From contig JAVZRN010000003.1 of assembly GCA_038880555.1 (NCBI GenBank), positions 62,001 to 126,000 of the forward strand: a stretch of DNA of 64,000 bases. Direction: 5' to 3'. Origin of the DNA: Candidatus Bathyarchaeia archaeon. GTDB taxonomy: Archaea > Thermoproteota > Bathyarchaeia > Bathyarchaeales > Bathycorpusculaceae. Below, one piece after another: positions 33,254 to 42,341 of this stretch. The position numbers and the translations under genes are program-made. Position 1 is the stretch's first letter, and each line of letters begins with the position of its first letter. The notes under the pieces are model-generated. The model did not search any database. It was not told the origin of the DNA and worked only from the letters and a program-made list of their open reading frames with translations.

Positions 33254-34573
33254 TTATTTAGATGTCCTCAGAGACGCTTTAGCCCTAAGCACGAAGGCCC
33301 TTAAATCTATTCTTGATGGACAAACGAAGTTACAATTTCCACATCCATCGCATAAATCTGCCCGCAGTTTCTTCAACGTATTCGTGTTTCCTTTCTCAAA
33401 TGCATCCTTGACTAGGATGGGGCTTAGGCTATGGCAGCAAACAACCATGCAAGCTCCACATCGTATACACTGTGTAGTCTTAACTTTTTCAAACCGCTTA
33501 GCCTTCGGAAGCTTAACTTCCCTTTTTTCTTCAACTGGTTTAGGTACTCCGACCTTGTCCAGCAATGGCGAAGTCAGATTCATTATTACTAGGGCAAGGA
33601 TTGAGCCGCCTAGGAAGTTCATGTATGTTTGGATCAGAACCGTTAATATTCCTAATACTAGACCGAAAATCCATTGACCCTTGTGAGTAATGGGCGTTGT
33701 TGCAGGATCTGTAGCCATGAAAAACGCCAGAAATATTGAACTTCCCACAAACAAATGAAAACCAACTCGCAGAAGAATATCTCCACCATATACCGCCCAC
33801 ATAATCGTAGACATTACTGCGACTGTAGCAAGATATGCTAGCGTTATTCTCCACTTTATGTATTTGCGGGCGGCAATGAATAATCCTAGCCCGACAATGA
33901 TAACAGCAATGCTTGAAGCCCCACCTATCCAAGTGTGATACTTCAGCAATATTAGCGTCTTAAAGAACTCGGTGGGAGAAACACTTCCGACAGAATAGTC
34001 TGTGTTGGCAAAGCATGATTGCATAAGACAACCAAAAGAGGGAGCATCAGGAGTGCCGCTGAAAAATATAGGTGCAGTTAAAGATATCATCTGGTGAGCA
34101 TTCGGTCGTAGAACGGTGTTAAGAAAGGGAATGAGAACTATTATTTTTGCGGCTGCTGCTGGGTTTACGTATTTTCTGCCTAGTAATCCTTGGAGTTTTT
34201 TAAAAAAGATCATGCCAACCGCAGCAATAATAGCGACATACACATACGCCATGGGCGGGGTCATTGGCAGCAGTTCAGGCATGCCGGTGTATGTAACCAT
34301 AAGCGGCGAAGAAGGCGTAGCCAGCGTGTATGATAGAGCCACAATCAACCCAAATACAGCTGCAGACATTGTGTTAATTGGTCCTTTGTCCTTCATAATT
34401 AGCGAAAGCAAATAATCGAGGACTACGGCGACCGAAACCGCAATTATGGATGCTATAATAGATGTAGGCCACCACGCAATAGCTGACACGGTTACAAGTA
34501 TGACGAGGGCAATAAAAGTATATGCCATTAATTTGTCCTTTGTCATATAGGAGTATTCTTTTGATGTTGACAA
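33254..34573 (-). CDS. RnfD/NqrB-like membrane subunit fused to ferredoxin-type clusters
   Basis: The first 340 of 439 residues form nine or so membrane helices with the NqrB/RnfD pattern: GPINTMSAAVFGLIVALSYT, GRKYVNPAAAAKIIVL and FMATDPATTPITHKGQWIFG, where the Thr of TDPxTxP is the covalent FMN site. The last 90 residues carry two [4Fe-4S] motifs, CIRCGACMVVCCHS and LCDGCGNCNFVCPSRIDLRA, as in RnfC C-termini. No other Rnf/Nqr subunits are seen in the window. It is likely a membrane flavin/iron-sulfur electron carrier working with an unseen ferredoxin oxidoreductase. Confidence 0.85.
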   Translation of the reverse strand: MSTSKEYSYMTKDKLMAYTFIALVILVTVSAIAWWPTSIIASIIAVSVAVVLDYLLSLIMKDKGPINTMSAAVFGLIVALSYTLATPSSPLMVTYTGMPELLPMTPPMAYVYVAIIAAVGMIFFKKLQGLLGRKYVNPAAAAKIIVLIPFLNTVLRPNAHQMISLTAPIFFSGTPDAPSFGCLMQSCFANTDYSVGSVSPTEFFKTLILLKYHTWIGGASSIAVIIVGLGLFIAARKYIKWRITLAYLATVAVMSTIMWAVYGGDILLRVGFHLFVGSSIFLAFFMATDPATTPITHKGQWIFGLVLGILTVLIQTYMNFLGGSILALVIMNLTSPLLDKVGVPKPVEEKREVKLPKAKRFEKVKTTQCIRCGACMVVCCHSLSPILVKDAFEKGNTNTLKKLRADLCDGCGNCNFVCPSRIDLRAFVLRAKASLRTSK

Positions 34574-34680
34574 AGTTTACCACTCCATTCGAAGTTGATT
34601 ATTCTGTAGAAGCGAATATGATAAATAAAGGTTTCCAACGCAGATAATGTAAGAAGCGTTTCGAATTTTTCTTTGAGGAT

Positions 34681-36075
34681 TCAGCTGAGTTTTAGATGTA
34701 AAGTTCTGAGTAAATAAGCTAATGATGTTCTGACAGCTGATATCCCATAGACTCCTCCAATTTTAAGCATTTTCATCACGTAATTCGGCCTTAAATAGAA
34801 GCGGTGATAGGCTTTTTCTCTTATTTCTCTTAGCTTCTTCATGCTCAAATAGGGGGTCTCAAAGACAGGGGTTGCGGTATCATATTTTTCGAAATCTTCA
34901 GTTTTAAGCCAACCTTTGCTCTTAACCAAATCATAAAGAGGAGTTCCAGGGTAGGGGGTTGCAACATAAAAACCAACATCATGGGGATCTAAACTCATAA
35001 CAAAATTTACCGTTTCCCAAGCAGTCTCCTCCGTTTCGCCCGGAAAACCCAAAATAACGCTTGCAACAGTCATTAATCCTATCTCTTGAGCAATTTTAAA
35101 CGCCCTTCTGGTCTGCTCAATTCTTATTTTTTTATGCATTTTATCGATTATCATCTGGGAACCTGATTCAACACCAAACCATATGGCTATGCATCCTGCT
35201 TTCTTCATTTTTTCAAGGAGTTCTTTATTCACCATGTCCACTCTTGTTTCACAGTCCCATTTTATGTCTAATCCTCTTTTAACAATCTCCTCACATATTT
35301 TCTCTGTTCGTAGAGCATCCACCGAGAAGGCGTCGTCGTAAAAAGTGAATTGATCTGTGCCAAAGGTATTATGCATGTATTCGATTTCATCAACAACCTT
35401 TACCGGATCCCTCATTCGATATTTCCTGCCGAACATCCTCACTGCACAGCAGAAATCACACCAATAAACACAACCTCTACTTGTCATAACTGGAATGATA
35501 AGTTTTCCATATTTGATGTAGAGATTAAGCTTTAAAAGATGATGAGCTGGATATGGAAGCGAATCTAAATTCTCTATATAGGGTCTGTCCTCGTTCCTAA
35601 CGATTTTTCCATTATCAGCTTTGTATGTGATACCTTTAACTTCATCAATTCTTTTACCCGCTTTAATTTTGCCGAGGAGTTCAAGAAAGGTTAATTCTCC
35701 CTCTTTACGGACAATTATGTCTATATGTGGGCTTTCCCTAAACACATTTTCATCCCAGAAGGTTGCGTGGCACCCACCTAAAATGGTTATGCTGTCTGGA
35801 AAGATTTCCTTGGCGATTTCAGCTATCTTTAAGGCTGGCTTATAAGTTAAAGTTGCTGAAGTTATCCCAATAACATCTGACTCGACACTCTTTAATCTGC
35901 GTCCAAAACCCTCATAGTCAAGTTTTTCAGCTTGACAATCTATAATGGAGACATCATAACCGCCCTCTTCACATACAGCTCCTAAATATCCTAAACTTAA
36001 TGGAATAAGAGCCGGATGTTGATGAGCCCTTTTCGGATATGGTGGATTAACAAGCGTAACGCGAATTACTACCAC
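34681..36075 (-). CDS. B12-binding radical SAM protein (BchE/P-methylase-like)
   Basis: Of 464 residues the N-terminal third is a cobalamin-binding Rossmann domain (VTLVNPPYPKRAHQHPALIP, IGITSATLTYKPALKIAEIA and ITILGGCHATFWDE) without the DxHxxG lower-ligand His, as usual in the class. The radical SAM core has SRGCVYWCDFCCA (Cx3Cx2C), then FTFYDDAFSVDALRTEKICE and GCIAIWFGVESGSQ. Such enzymes methylate or cyclise unreactive carbons in lipids, antibiotics or tetrapyrroles. It closely parallels the gene at 60709. It depends on the corrinoid supply encoded nearby. Confidence 0.85.
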   Translation of the reverse strand: MVVIRVTLVNPPYPKRAHQHPALIPLSLGYLGAVCEEGGYDVSIIDCQAEKLDYEGFGRRLKSVESDVIGITSATLTYKPALKIAEIAKEIFPDSITILGGCHATFWDENVFRESPHIDIIVRKEGELTFLELLGKIKAGKRIDEVKGITYKADNGKIVRNEDRPYIENLDSLPYPAHHLLKLNLYIKYGKLIIPVMTSRGCVYWCDFCCAVRMFGRKYRMRDPVKVVDEIEYMHNTFGTDQFTFYDDAFSVDALRTEKICEEIVKRGLDIKWDCETRVDMVNKELLEKMKKAGCIAIWFGVESGSQMIIDKMHKKIRIEQTRRAFKIAQEIGLMTVASVILGFPGETEETAWETVNFVMSLDPHDVGFYVATPYPGTPLYDLVKSKGWLKTEDFEKYDTATPVFETPYLSMKKLREIREKAYHRFYLRPNYVMKMLKIGGVYGISAVRTSLAYLLRTLHLKLS

Positions 36076-36147
36076 TCTCCCTCCTACACTCTGCTAAACA
36101 ACAAGTATTTATCTTATTCCATAGGCGTGGTGATAAGCGCTAGTATT

Positions 36148-37131
36148 TTAAAACCTAAAAATCACGGTTGATAGGTAGAGAAGCGGTGTGACGACGAGCG
36201 CTAAGAACAAAAATATCACGGCATTTCTGATATTCAAAGCCCTCATAATGTCTAAGTGTGAGGGCATTTTGCCCTCATTATATATAATGTAGTGTCCAGG
36301 CTTTTCGAGGCGAACATTAAGGGCGCCAGCCATAGCGGCCATTGTCCAACCGTGGTTCCTACTTTGAACGTTTTTCCGATCGCGAAGGGCTATTTTCCAA
36401 GCTATCCTGTAATCCTCGCCCAAGATCCAAGATGCTAAAATTATAAGAAAGGCTGTTATTCTCGTAGGAATATAATTTACCACTGTGTCAAGAGTTGCTG
36501 AAAACCAACCAATATTTATGTGTTCGGGATCTTTGAAGCCGACCACACCATCAAGCGTGTTGATGGCCCGGTAAGCTATAGCTCCGAGAACGCCAAAGAT
36601 TCCATAGTAAAAAAGAGGAGAGAGTCTAAAATCAGCCAGGTTTTCAGCCATGGACTCAATAACCGAGGAGGATATTTGGGAGCTGTTCAGTTTTGAAGGG
36701 TCTCTTCTTGAAAAATGGGCATATTTTCTTGCTTCAACTAAATCTTCCGCTTGTAACGCTTTTGAAACGCCATATGCCCAATCGGTTTCAAGTTTGATGC
36801 AGATTGTCATTTTAAGCATGAAGGCGGAGATGATAATATAGGGTACAATTCCTAAAAAATCCTTAATGAACTTCAAAATGAAATATGTGGGAATGACGAA
36901 TGTCGTCACAACGATTAATGCTAGAAGGACACCGTTAAACTTTTCAATTCTTGGTGAGTTAGGATTCCTCAACAAAATTTTCAACCGCTGCGCAAGCTTG
37001 CCCATCATAACAGTTGGGTGTAACTTATAGCGCAGAGTCCACGGAGTGTTTGGTGAGGGATCGCTTATAATCAAGTCGATGACGATTGATAAAAGCAAAA
37101 TCAGAGATGCTATAACAAAATCCATGTCCAA
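36148..37131 (-). CDS. cbiB: Adenosylcobinamide-phosphate synthase
   Basis: This 327-residue membrane protein matches CbiB/CobD: LDLIISDPSP-like start, LHPTVMMGKLAQRLKILLRN, AEDLVEARKYAHFSRRDPSK, SSVIESMAENLADFRLSPLF, GVLGAIAYRAINTLDGVVGF and RDRKNVQSRNHGWTMAAMAG. It attaches aminopropanol phosphate to adenosylcobyric acid at the membrane, late in B12 synthesis. It completes the salvage route begun by CbiZ at 19641. The amidohydrolase gene lies immediately upstream (gap of three bases), so the two share a transcript although their functions look unrelated. Confidence 0.92.
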   Translation of the reverse strand: MDMDFVIASLILLLSIVIDLIISDPSPNTPWTLRYKLHPTVMMGKLAQRLKILLRNPNSPRIEKFNGVLLALIVVTTFVIPTYFILKFIKDFLGIVPYIIISAFMLKMTICIKLETDWAYGVSKALQAEDLVEARKYAHFSRRDPSKLNSSQISSSVIESMAENLADFRLSPLFYYGIFGVLGAIAYRAINTLDGVVGFKDPEHINIGWFSATLDTVVNYIPTRITAFLIILASWILGEDYRIAWKIALRDRKNVQSRNHGWTMAAMAGALNVRLEKPGHYIIYNEGKMPSHLDIMRALNIRNAVIFLFLALVVTPLLYLSTVIFRF

Positions 37132-37134
37132 AAT

Positions 37135-38745
37135 TTAACCTCGCTTGGATCTGGGGAAGTTAAACGATTTTATGCTGTTCGACTCAAAATAGGCAACCTT
37201 TCCACCAACCATCGTCAACTCAACTTTTATTTTATCGATTTTCTCGGATGGAATCGTCAATGGATTCTCTGAAAGTACCGTTAAATCGGCAAGTTTACCC
37301 TCTTCAATAGTCCCTTCAACACTTTCCTCATTCATTGAGTAAGCAGCATTTATTGTATACATTTTTAAAGCTTCGTATATTGTTATTTGCTCTTCAGCGA
37401 GTTTTTGTCTTGTTATGGCTGTTTTAATGTGAGAGAATATGTTTAAGGGTTCCATTGGACAGTCTGTGCCCCCAGCCACAATAACCCCCTCTTGTATAAG
37501 CGATTTTAAAGGGTAAAGCCATCGAATCCTCTCACCTATGCTATCATGAGTCGCCCAAATTTCTAGCTCGGAATAAGCCATATAAGGTTGAATAGAAATC
37601 ACCACTCCTAGGTTTGCAATTTCTTTGATAAGTTCCAAAGGCAAAATCGCCGCGCTTTCTATGCGGAACCTGGTTTTCTTCAAAGGATGATGCGCTGAAA
37701 CAGCCTTTATCGCTTTTAAAGTTTCCTTAATGGCTCGGTCTCCCATGGCATGGATTACTGCTTGTAATTCTGTTTTTCCAATTATTTGGAGAAGTTTTCC
37801 CATTTTTTTGGCATCATAAAAAAGCTTGCCAATGTTTTGCGAGTTTCTGTAAGGTTCTGTTAAAGCTGCGGTTTTTGAAGCTAGGTAGCCATCAGCATAA
37901 AATATTGCCCCTCCAACTTTAAAGTATTCGCTTTCTAACAGTTTAAGCTCGTGTAATATATCCGAAGTCAATGTTTCCGCTGGGACAATTAGGTAAACTC
38001 TTACCGGAAGTTCTCCATCCTCAACAATTCTCTTTATCGCGTGCAACTCTTGAGTTGATGAAACTATCCATTGAACGGTGGTTATCCCTGCTTCAAGTAT
38101 CTTCTTAAAAGCTTTTTCTATTAATTCCATAAGTTCTTCAACAGTTGCGTCGGGAATAAGTTTCCAAATAAGGTCTGTCGCCGAACCGCTTAATATCCCT
38201 GTTGGCTTTCCCGTTTGTGGATCAACATCTACACCGTTATTTTCAAGATCTTTTAAGTTTTTAAATTTGCCAGCAATTTCCAACGCCAAGCTATTAACGA
38301 CGCATATACGTCCCTTCGCTTTATAAAGAACCACCGGATTATTCGGAGCCGCCTCATCAAGATCGGAAGCCTTTGGAAGTTTTTTCTCAATTAATTTTCC
38401 TTCATCCCATCCTCTGCCAATTATCCATTTCCCGCTTGGAGCCATCTTAGCATGCTTCTTAACTAAACTTTTAATTTCCGTTATTGATCTTGCCTCTTCA
38501 AGGTTTATCCAACAAAGAGTTTTAGCGAGATCTGCAACATGTATATGGGAATCTATTAATCCAGGGATAACGGTTTTTCCATTCAAATCTATTATTTTTG
38601 TCTTTCCGCTTACATGTTGAAGAATTTCTTTGTTTCGACCGACCTTCATTATCTTATTGCCTTTTATTGCCAGAGCTTCAGCGAGGGGTTTATTCTTGCT
38701 CAAAGTTATTATATGTCCGTTTAACAGGGCCAAGTCAGCATACAT
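37135..38745 (-). CDS. YtcJ-like metal-dependent amidohydrolase
   Basis: This 536-residue protein belongs to the Amidohydro_3 group: an N-terminal beta-sandwich strand (ADLALLNGHIITLSKNKPLA), VIPGLIDSHIHVADL with the first metal His pair, GRGWDEGKL, a QAVIHAMGDRAIKETLKAIK stretch with a further His, VAGGTDCPMEPLNIFSHIKT with the catalytic Asp, and LTVLSENPLTIPSEKIDKIK at the end. These are cytoplasmic hydrolases of amides or related bonds with unknown natural substrates. ATG 38745 gives the typical N-terminus. Confidence 0.88.
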   Translation of the reverse strand: MYADLALLNGHIITLSKNKPLAEALAIKGNKIMKVGRNKEILQHVSGKTKIIDLNGKTVIPGLIDSHIHVADLAKTLCWINLEEARSITEIKSLVKKHAKMAPSGKWIIGRGWDEGKLIEKKLPKASDLDEAAPNNPVVLYKAKGRICVVNSLALEIAGKFKNLKDLENNGVDVDPQTGKPTGILSGSATDLIWKLIPDATVEELMELIEKAFKKILEAGITTVQWIVSSTQELHAIKRIVEDGELPVRVYLIVPAETLTSDILHELKLLESEYFKVGGAIFYADGYLASKTAALTEPYRNSQNIGKLFYDAKKMGKLLQIIGKTELQAVIHAMGDRAIKETLKAIKAVSAHHPLKKTRFRIESAAILPLELIKEIANLGVVISIQPYMAYSELEIWATHDSIGERIRWLYPLKSLIQEGVIVAGGTDCPMEPLNIFSHIKTAITRQKLAEEQITIYEALKMYTINAAYSMNEESVEGTIEEGKLADLTVLSENPLTIPSEKIDKIKVELTMVGGKVAYFESNSIKSFNFPRSKRG

Positions 38746-38779
38746 TGGGAGAAAACCCTAAAATTGCAGTGGGTTGCTC

Positions 38780-39928
38780 TTAATGTTCTTCCTTAGCTTC
38801 GTAAATGTTCTTGCCTCTTCTAAGTTCTAGGATGTTTGTGGCTTGTGCGCATGTGTGCAGGGAGTTCTCGCTTGTCGAAAGAGGGGTATATGCGCATGCT
38901 TGATCTGATTCAAACCAATCGCCAGTGTGGGCAAAAGCTCTAGTTCTACATCCACCGCATATATGCCTATACTCGCATATTCCGCATTTGCCCTTTAAGT
39001 TGTCTGGGTTCTGAAGCCTTTTGTAGAAATCGGAAGCTTGAAGTTCCTCCCACATTTCCTTTAAAGTTTTCTCTCTTATGTTTCCAATTTTGAGGCCTTC
39101 TGAGTAAAAGCATGGTATGACATCTCCATTTTCCAATATACTTAGGTAGCCTCCGAAGAGGAAGTATATGCATTTTCCAGTAAACTCGTTATTAAACCAT
39201 TCCCAAAATCTTGATGGATTTCTTTCTTTAAATACTCTGGCGAAGAAGGGACAGTGAATATGAAAGTCAAATTTTTTCTTGTAGGTTTTATGCATTAAAT
39301 CGTATATGTGGTTCAAAAACCATTCATATTGCTGGGGGTTTGGTTCAAGCTGGGTTTCTCCCCTAGCTCTTCCACATGGAAGTAAATGGTTAAACCATAC
39401 AAATCTTGCTCCATACTCCTCAGCCAACTTAACTATATGATCTGCCTCCTTATAGTTTATGGACGTAATGGCCATTGATAAACCGTTTAGCACTCCAGCC
39501 TTAGAGAGTTTCTGAATAGCCGAAAGAGCTGCTTTGTAGGAACCTTCACCTCTTAAGACATCATTGACTTTCTCAGACCCATCGATGCTAACGGACGTGT
39601 AAACTTCATATTTAGCTAAGTTGTTGAGTATTTCGCCGTCAACAAAATATCCGTTGGTTAAAAGGCATACGTTTAGACCCAGGCTCCTCGCGTAGCCTAT
39701 TATTTCAAAAACGTCTTTGCGCATCAGAGGTTCTCCGCCTTTTAAACCAAACCATTCTGAGCCAAAATCATAAATTAAATCTACTAGATAGGTAGCCTCT
39801 TTCGTAGTTAATTCATCTGGAGCAGCCTCATGTTTGGCTTCAACATTGCAGTAAACGCAACTTAAATTGCATGCTTTCGTTGCCCTCCAAGAAGTTATCA
39901 GAAGAGGTCCTTTTCTCCTTGCTGCCAT
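38780..39928 (-). CDS. SPASM-domain radical SAM protein
   Basis: This 382-residue protein has the cluster motif C20-x3-C24-x2-C27 (ACNLSCVYCNV), LKGGEPLMRKDVFEIIGYAR, a SIDGSEKVNDVLRGEGSYKA segment and the SPASM set KGKCGICEYRHICGGCRTRA. It is clearly a paralogue of the gene at 30701 with the same layout. A 25-residue charged tail follows the SPASM domain. A role in heme-like tetrapyrrole modification (AhbC/AhbD/NirJ) or peptide modification fits the family; sequence alone does not decide. Confidence 0.82.
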   Translation of the reverse strand: MAARRKGPLLITSWRATKACNLSCVYCNVEAKHEAAPDELTTKEATYLVDLIYDFGSEWFGLKGGEPLMRKDVFEIIGYARSLGLNVCLLTNGYFVDGEILNNLAKYEVYTSVSIDGSEKVNDVLRGEGSYKAALSAIQKLSKAGVLNGLSMAITSINYKEADHIVKLAEEYGARFVWFNHLLPCGRARGETQLEPNPQQYEWFLNHIYDLMHKTYKKKFDFHIHCPFFARVFKERNPSRFWEWFNNEFTGKCIYFLFGGYLSILENGDVIPCFYSEGLKIGNIREKTLKEMWEELQASDFYKRLQNPDNLKGKCGICEYRHICGGCRTRAFAHTGDWFESDQACAYTPLSTSENSLHTCAQATNILELRRGKNIYEAKEEH

Positions 39929-40113
39929 TTTTAACCCTCATCGACCATCCATTAATAAAAGCTTGCAACTTTAATAGTTTACGATTTACTTGAACTTTGC
40001 ATAGCAAATTACGTTATTGGTTTTATAGGAACCGAGGACGCCAAATAAAGCAATTTGAGGAATATTTCTTTTGCTTTTTCCGGTGCAGGTTCGATGGTTA
40101 AGAGTCATGGCAG

Positions 40114-41286
40114 TTATCCCACGCATATGCTGACATAATTTATTGTAGTTGGGTCGACTCGCTTTCTTTTGAATAAATCGATGGGACAATTGGGGTCGGA
40201 TGCTAGATAATTGCCTTCTTTAAGCCAAGCTTTTGCTCTACAGCCACCACAAATTTCCCGGTGAATGCATTTATTACATTTTCCTTCTAACAAACGTCTG
40301 TTCCTCAAGTTAGCAAGAATTTCTGAGCTATACCAGATATCACTGAGGCTTTGTTCCCTAATGTTTCCAATTTTTATTTGTAGGAATGGACATGGATAAA
40401 CATCTCCGTTTGGCCTTAGGCTCAAATACTGAATTCCCGCAGGGCATCCAACCTTGGATTGTATCAAAAAGTTTTTCAGAAGCCTGCTAGGAGCTTTAAT
40501 CCCATATTTTTTATGCATCTCTAAGATTATTCCAGGATAAAGGGGGCTGCCACCTGAAACGAGAAAGAATATTTCTTTTTCTGCTTGAATTCTGAAAAGA
40601 TAATCCAACAATTTAATGCGTTGTTCATTTTCCATAACAAGGTCGCTAACTTTTGTCCCTCGGCCTACCGGAATAAAATCGTAAAGAACTGCTTGTTCCA
40701 CGTCTAAAGCAGACAACAAATCCATCAACATCGGCATTTCGTTTAAACTATCTTTAAAGAGCATGATTGTTGCTGCAACTGGTAAGTCAGCTTTGTGGCA
40801 TGCCTTAATGGCTCTTATTACGCTTTCAAATGCTCCGGGAGTGTTTCTAAGTCTATTAAAACGTTGAGGAGTTGCATAATCCAGCGGAATGCCAACTGCA
40901 AGTATCCCAGCATCCTTAAGTTCTTGGGCTGTTTTGTAGTCAAGTAGACTTCCGTTAGTAAGAATTACGGGCATTATTCCCAAATCGATACAATATCTCG
41001 TTAAGTTTAGGGTGAAACTTTTTCTGAGAAGCGGTTCCCCCCCGCTGAAAATTATGACTTCTGTTCCGAGCTCAGCCATTTCATTTACAGCCTTTCTTGC
41101 TTCTTCCATTGTAAGTTCCTTTGGCATAGCCTCCCCAGCGCTGGCATGACAGTGAATGCACCTGAAGTTACATGTATTGGTAACGGAATATGAAACTATT
41201 TGCGGGGCAAAGAGCTTCCCCTTTATTCCTCTATCCAAGAAAGCTTGTTGAAGGGAAAATTTAAAAATTTTAATTCTAATATCCAT
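40114..41286 (-). CDS. AhbD/NirJ-like SPASM radical SAM protein
   Basis: This 390-residue protein has C39-x3-C43-x2-C46 (TCNFRCIHCHAS), EVIIFSGGEPLLRKSFTLNL, GILAVGIPLDYATPQRFNRL, and a SPASM set (CPAGIQYLSLRPNGDVYPCP and GKCNKCIHREICGGCRAKAW). The TNxCNxxCxHC start and PNGDVYPCPF block are typical of AhbC/AhbD/NirJ-type heme enzymes, although related peptide-modifying enzymes share them. It is more distant from the other two SPASM proteins. The gene stands alone; its 3' gap of 185 bases holds no clear peptide ORF. Confidence 0.8.
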   Translation of the reverse strand: MDIRIKIFKFSLQQAFLDRGIKGKLFAPQIVSYSVTNTCNFRCIHCHASAGEAMPKELTMEEARKAVNEMAELGTEVIIFSGGEPLLRKSFTLNLTRYCIDLGIMPVILTNGSLLDYKTAQELKDAGILAVGIPLDYATPQRFNRLRNTPGAFESVIRAIKACHKADLPVAATIMLFKDSLNEMPMLMDLLSALDVEQAVLYDFIPVGRGTKVSDLVMENEQRIKLLDYLFRIQAEKEIFFLVSGGSPLYPGIILEMHKKYGIKAPSRLLKNFLIQSKVGCPAGIQYLSLRPNGDVYPCPFLQIKIGNIREQSLSDIWYSSEILANLRNRRLLEGKCNKCIHREICGGCRAKAWLKEGNYLASDPNCPIDLFKRKRVDPTTINYVSICVG

Positions 41287-41332
41287 AGAAACTTCCAGCG
41301 TTAGTTTCAGAGTGTTAAGCTTTACGGTTCTA

Positions 41333-42214
41333 TTAGCCGCTTGATCTTGTCATTCCCCATGTTTGTACAATCCTTCTTAGCAACCAAGCTGCTGCAAAGA
41401 TTAGAGCCGCTATAATTATTGCCGTCATGAGGTTGGGGCCTATGTCAATTTCTGTGTGGGAAACTGTAAGTTCCAACGTATCTTTCAAAATGAATTGCGA
41501 CGGATCCAAGGCTACATCACATATTCTTGGTTCATCTATTATGATTTCAGCGTCGTGTCCAAAAAAGATTTCCGTTCCCATAAGTATCTTACCTCTCGGG
41601 TTTTGCACGCCATGTACAACGTTAACTTCAACCTCTTCTCCATTTACATACAAATGCATCCCAGAAGATAAGCTGCGTGTAAAAGCTACATGAACCCATC
41701 GATTTAGTGGTATAAGTGGTTCTGTGGTCATTATTTCGTTGAGGTGCTCCTTATCTGTGTAAACATAACTTTTGAGAAAGCCTTTTTCATGGTATTGGCT
41801 TGGTTTTAGGGCTATCCCGCATATACGTGTTACCGATTGCCACTCTAAACCAGCTCGATAGGCTATAACTATGATGTTGTTATACTCTACGTCTTTAAAC
41901 GATTTAACATAAATCCATGCTTCAAGGGTAACTTCTTCAGGAGCGTATAGACTCGAAGTCATTGGAACGTACACGAAATTTGCCCCGTCAAAACTTAGTG
42001 CTTTACCGAATTTCCCTTCAACAAGTATCGGAGGTGGCGTTCCACCCAAAATTGCGTAGTTATCTTTCCCGGTCGCTTCTGGCGTGTAAACTTCATCCAT
42101 ATGCCAAAGCGCTAAAGTTTCAGAAGAACTCAAAGCAATACCACACATGGGTATTGTTTCGAGAATAAAGTTGATCACGATAAACACTAACATTAACTTT
42201 TGTTTATTGTTCAT
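41333..42214 (-). CDS. Secreted LamG-domain protein with C-terminal anchor
   Basis: ATG 42214 is chosen because GGTGA lies five bases upstream; the open frame extends to 42232. A signal sequence (about the first 28 residues) is followed by a LamG/concanavalin-like domain: LALWHMDEVYTPEATGKDNY, GKFGKALSFDGANFVYVPMT, EEVTLEAWIYVKSFKDVEYN, RWVHVAFTRSLSSGMHLYVN and GHDAEIIIDEPRICDVAL. A transmembrane helix near the end plus a short basic tail anchors it. It probably binds sugars or surface ligands. Confidence 0.8.
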   Translation of the reverse strand: MNNKQKLMLVFIVINFILETIPMCGIALSSSETLALWHMDEVYTPEATGKDNYAILGGTPPPILVEGKFGKALSFDGANFVYVPMTSSLYAPEEVTLEAWIYVKSFKDVEYNNIIVIAYRAGLEWQSVTRICGIALKPSQYHEKGFLKSYVYTDKEHLNEIMTTEPLIPLNRWVHVAFTRSLSSGMHLYVNGEEVEVNVVHGVQNPRGKILMGTEIFFGHDAEIIIDEPRICDVALDPSQFILKDTLELTVSHTEIDIGPNLMTAIIIAALIFAAAWLLRRIVQTWGMTRSSG

Positions 42215-42341
42215 TTTAGTCACCATGGTCAATTAGAATATAAAATCTAACACTAAATATTAAAGAATTGAGCACTAATAGAGGAAAAATCTATTAATAT
42301 CTTTAATCAAAATGGTTTTCAACTTGGAAGGAGGATTAACA

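Noticed and set aside
39986..40113. Small ORF downstream of the SPASM gene as a precursor peptide
   Set aside because: It overlaps the end of the SPASM gene in another frame and has no leader or Cys/Gly core pattern.
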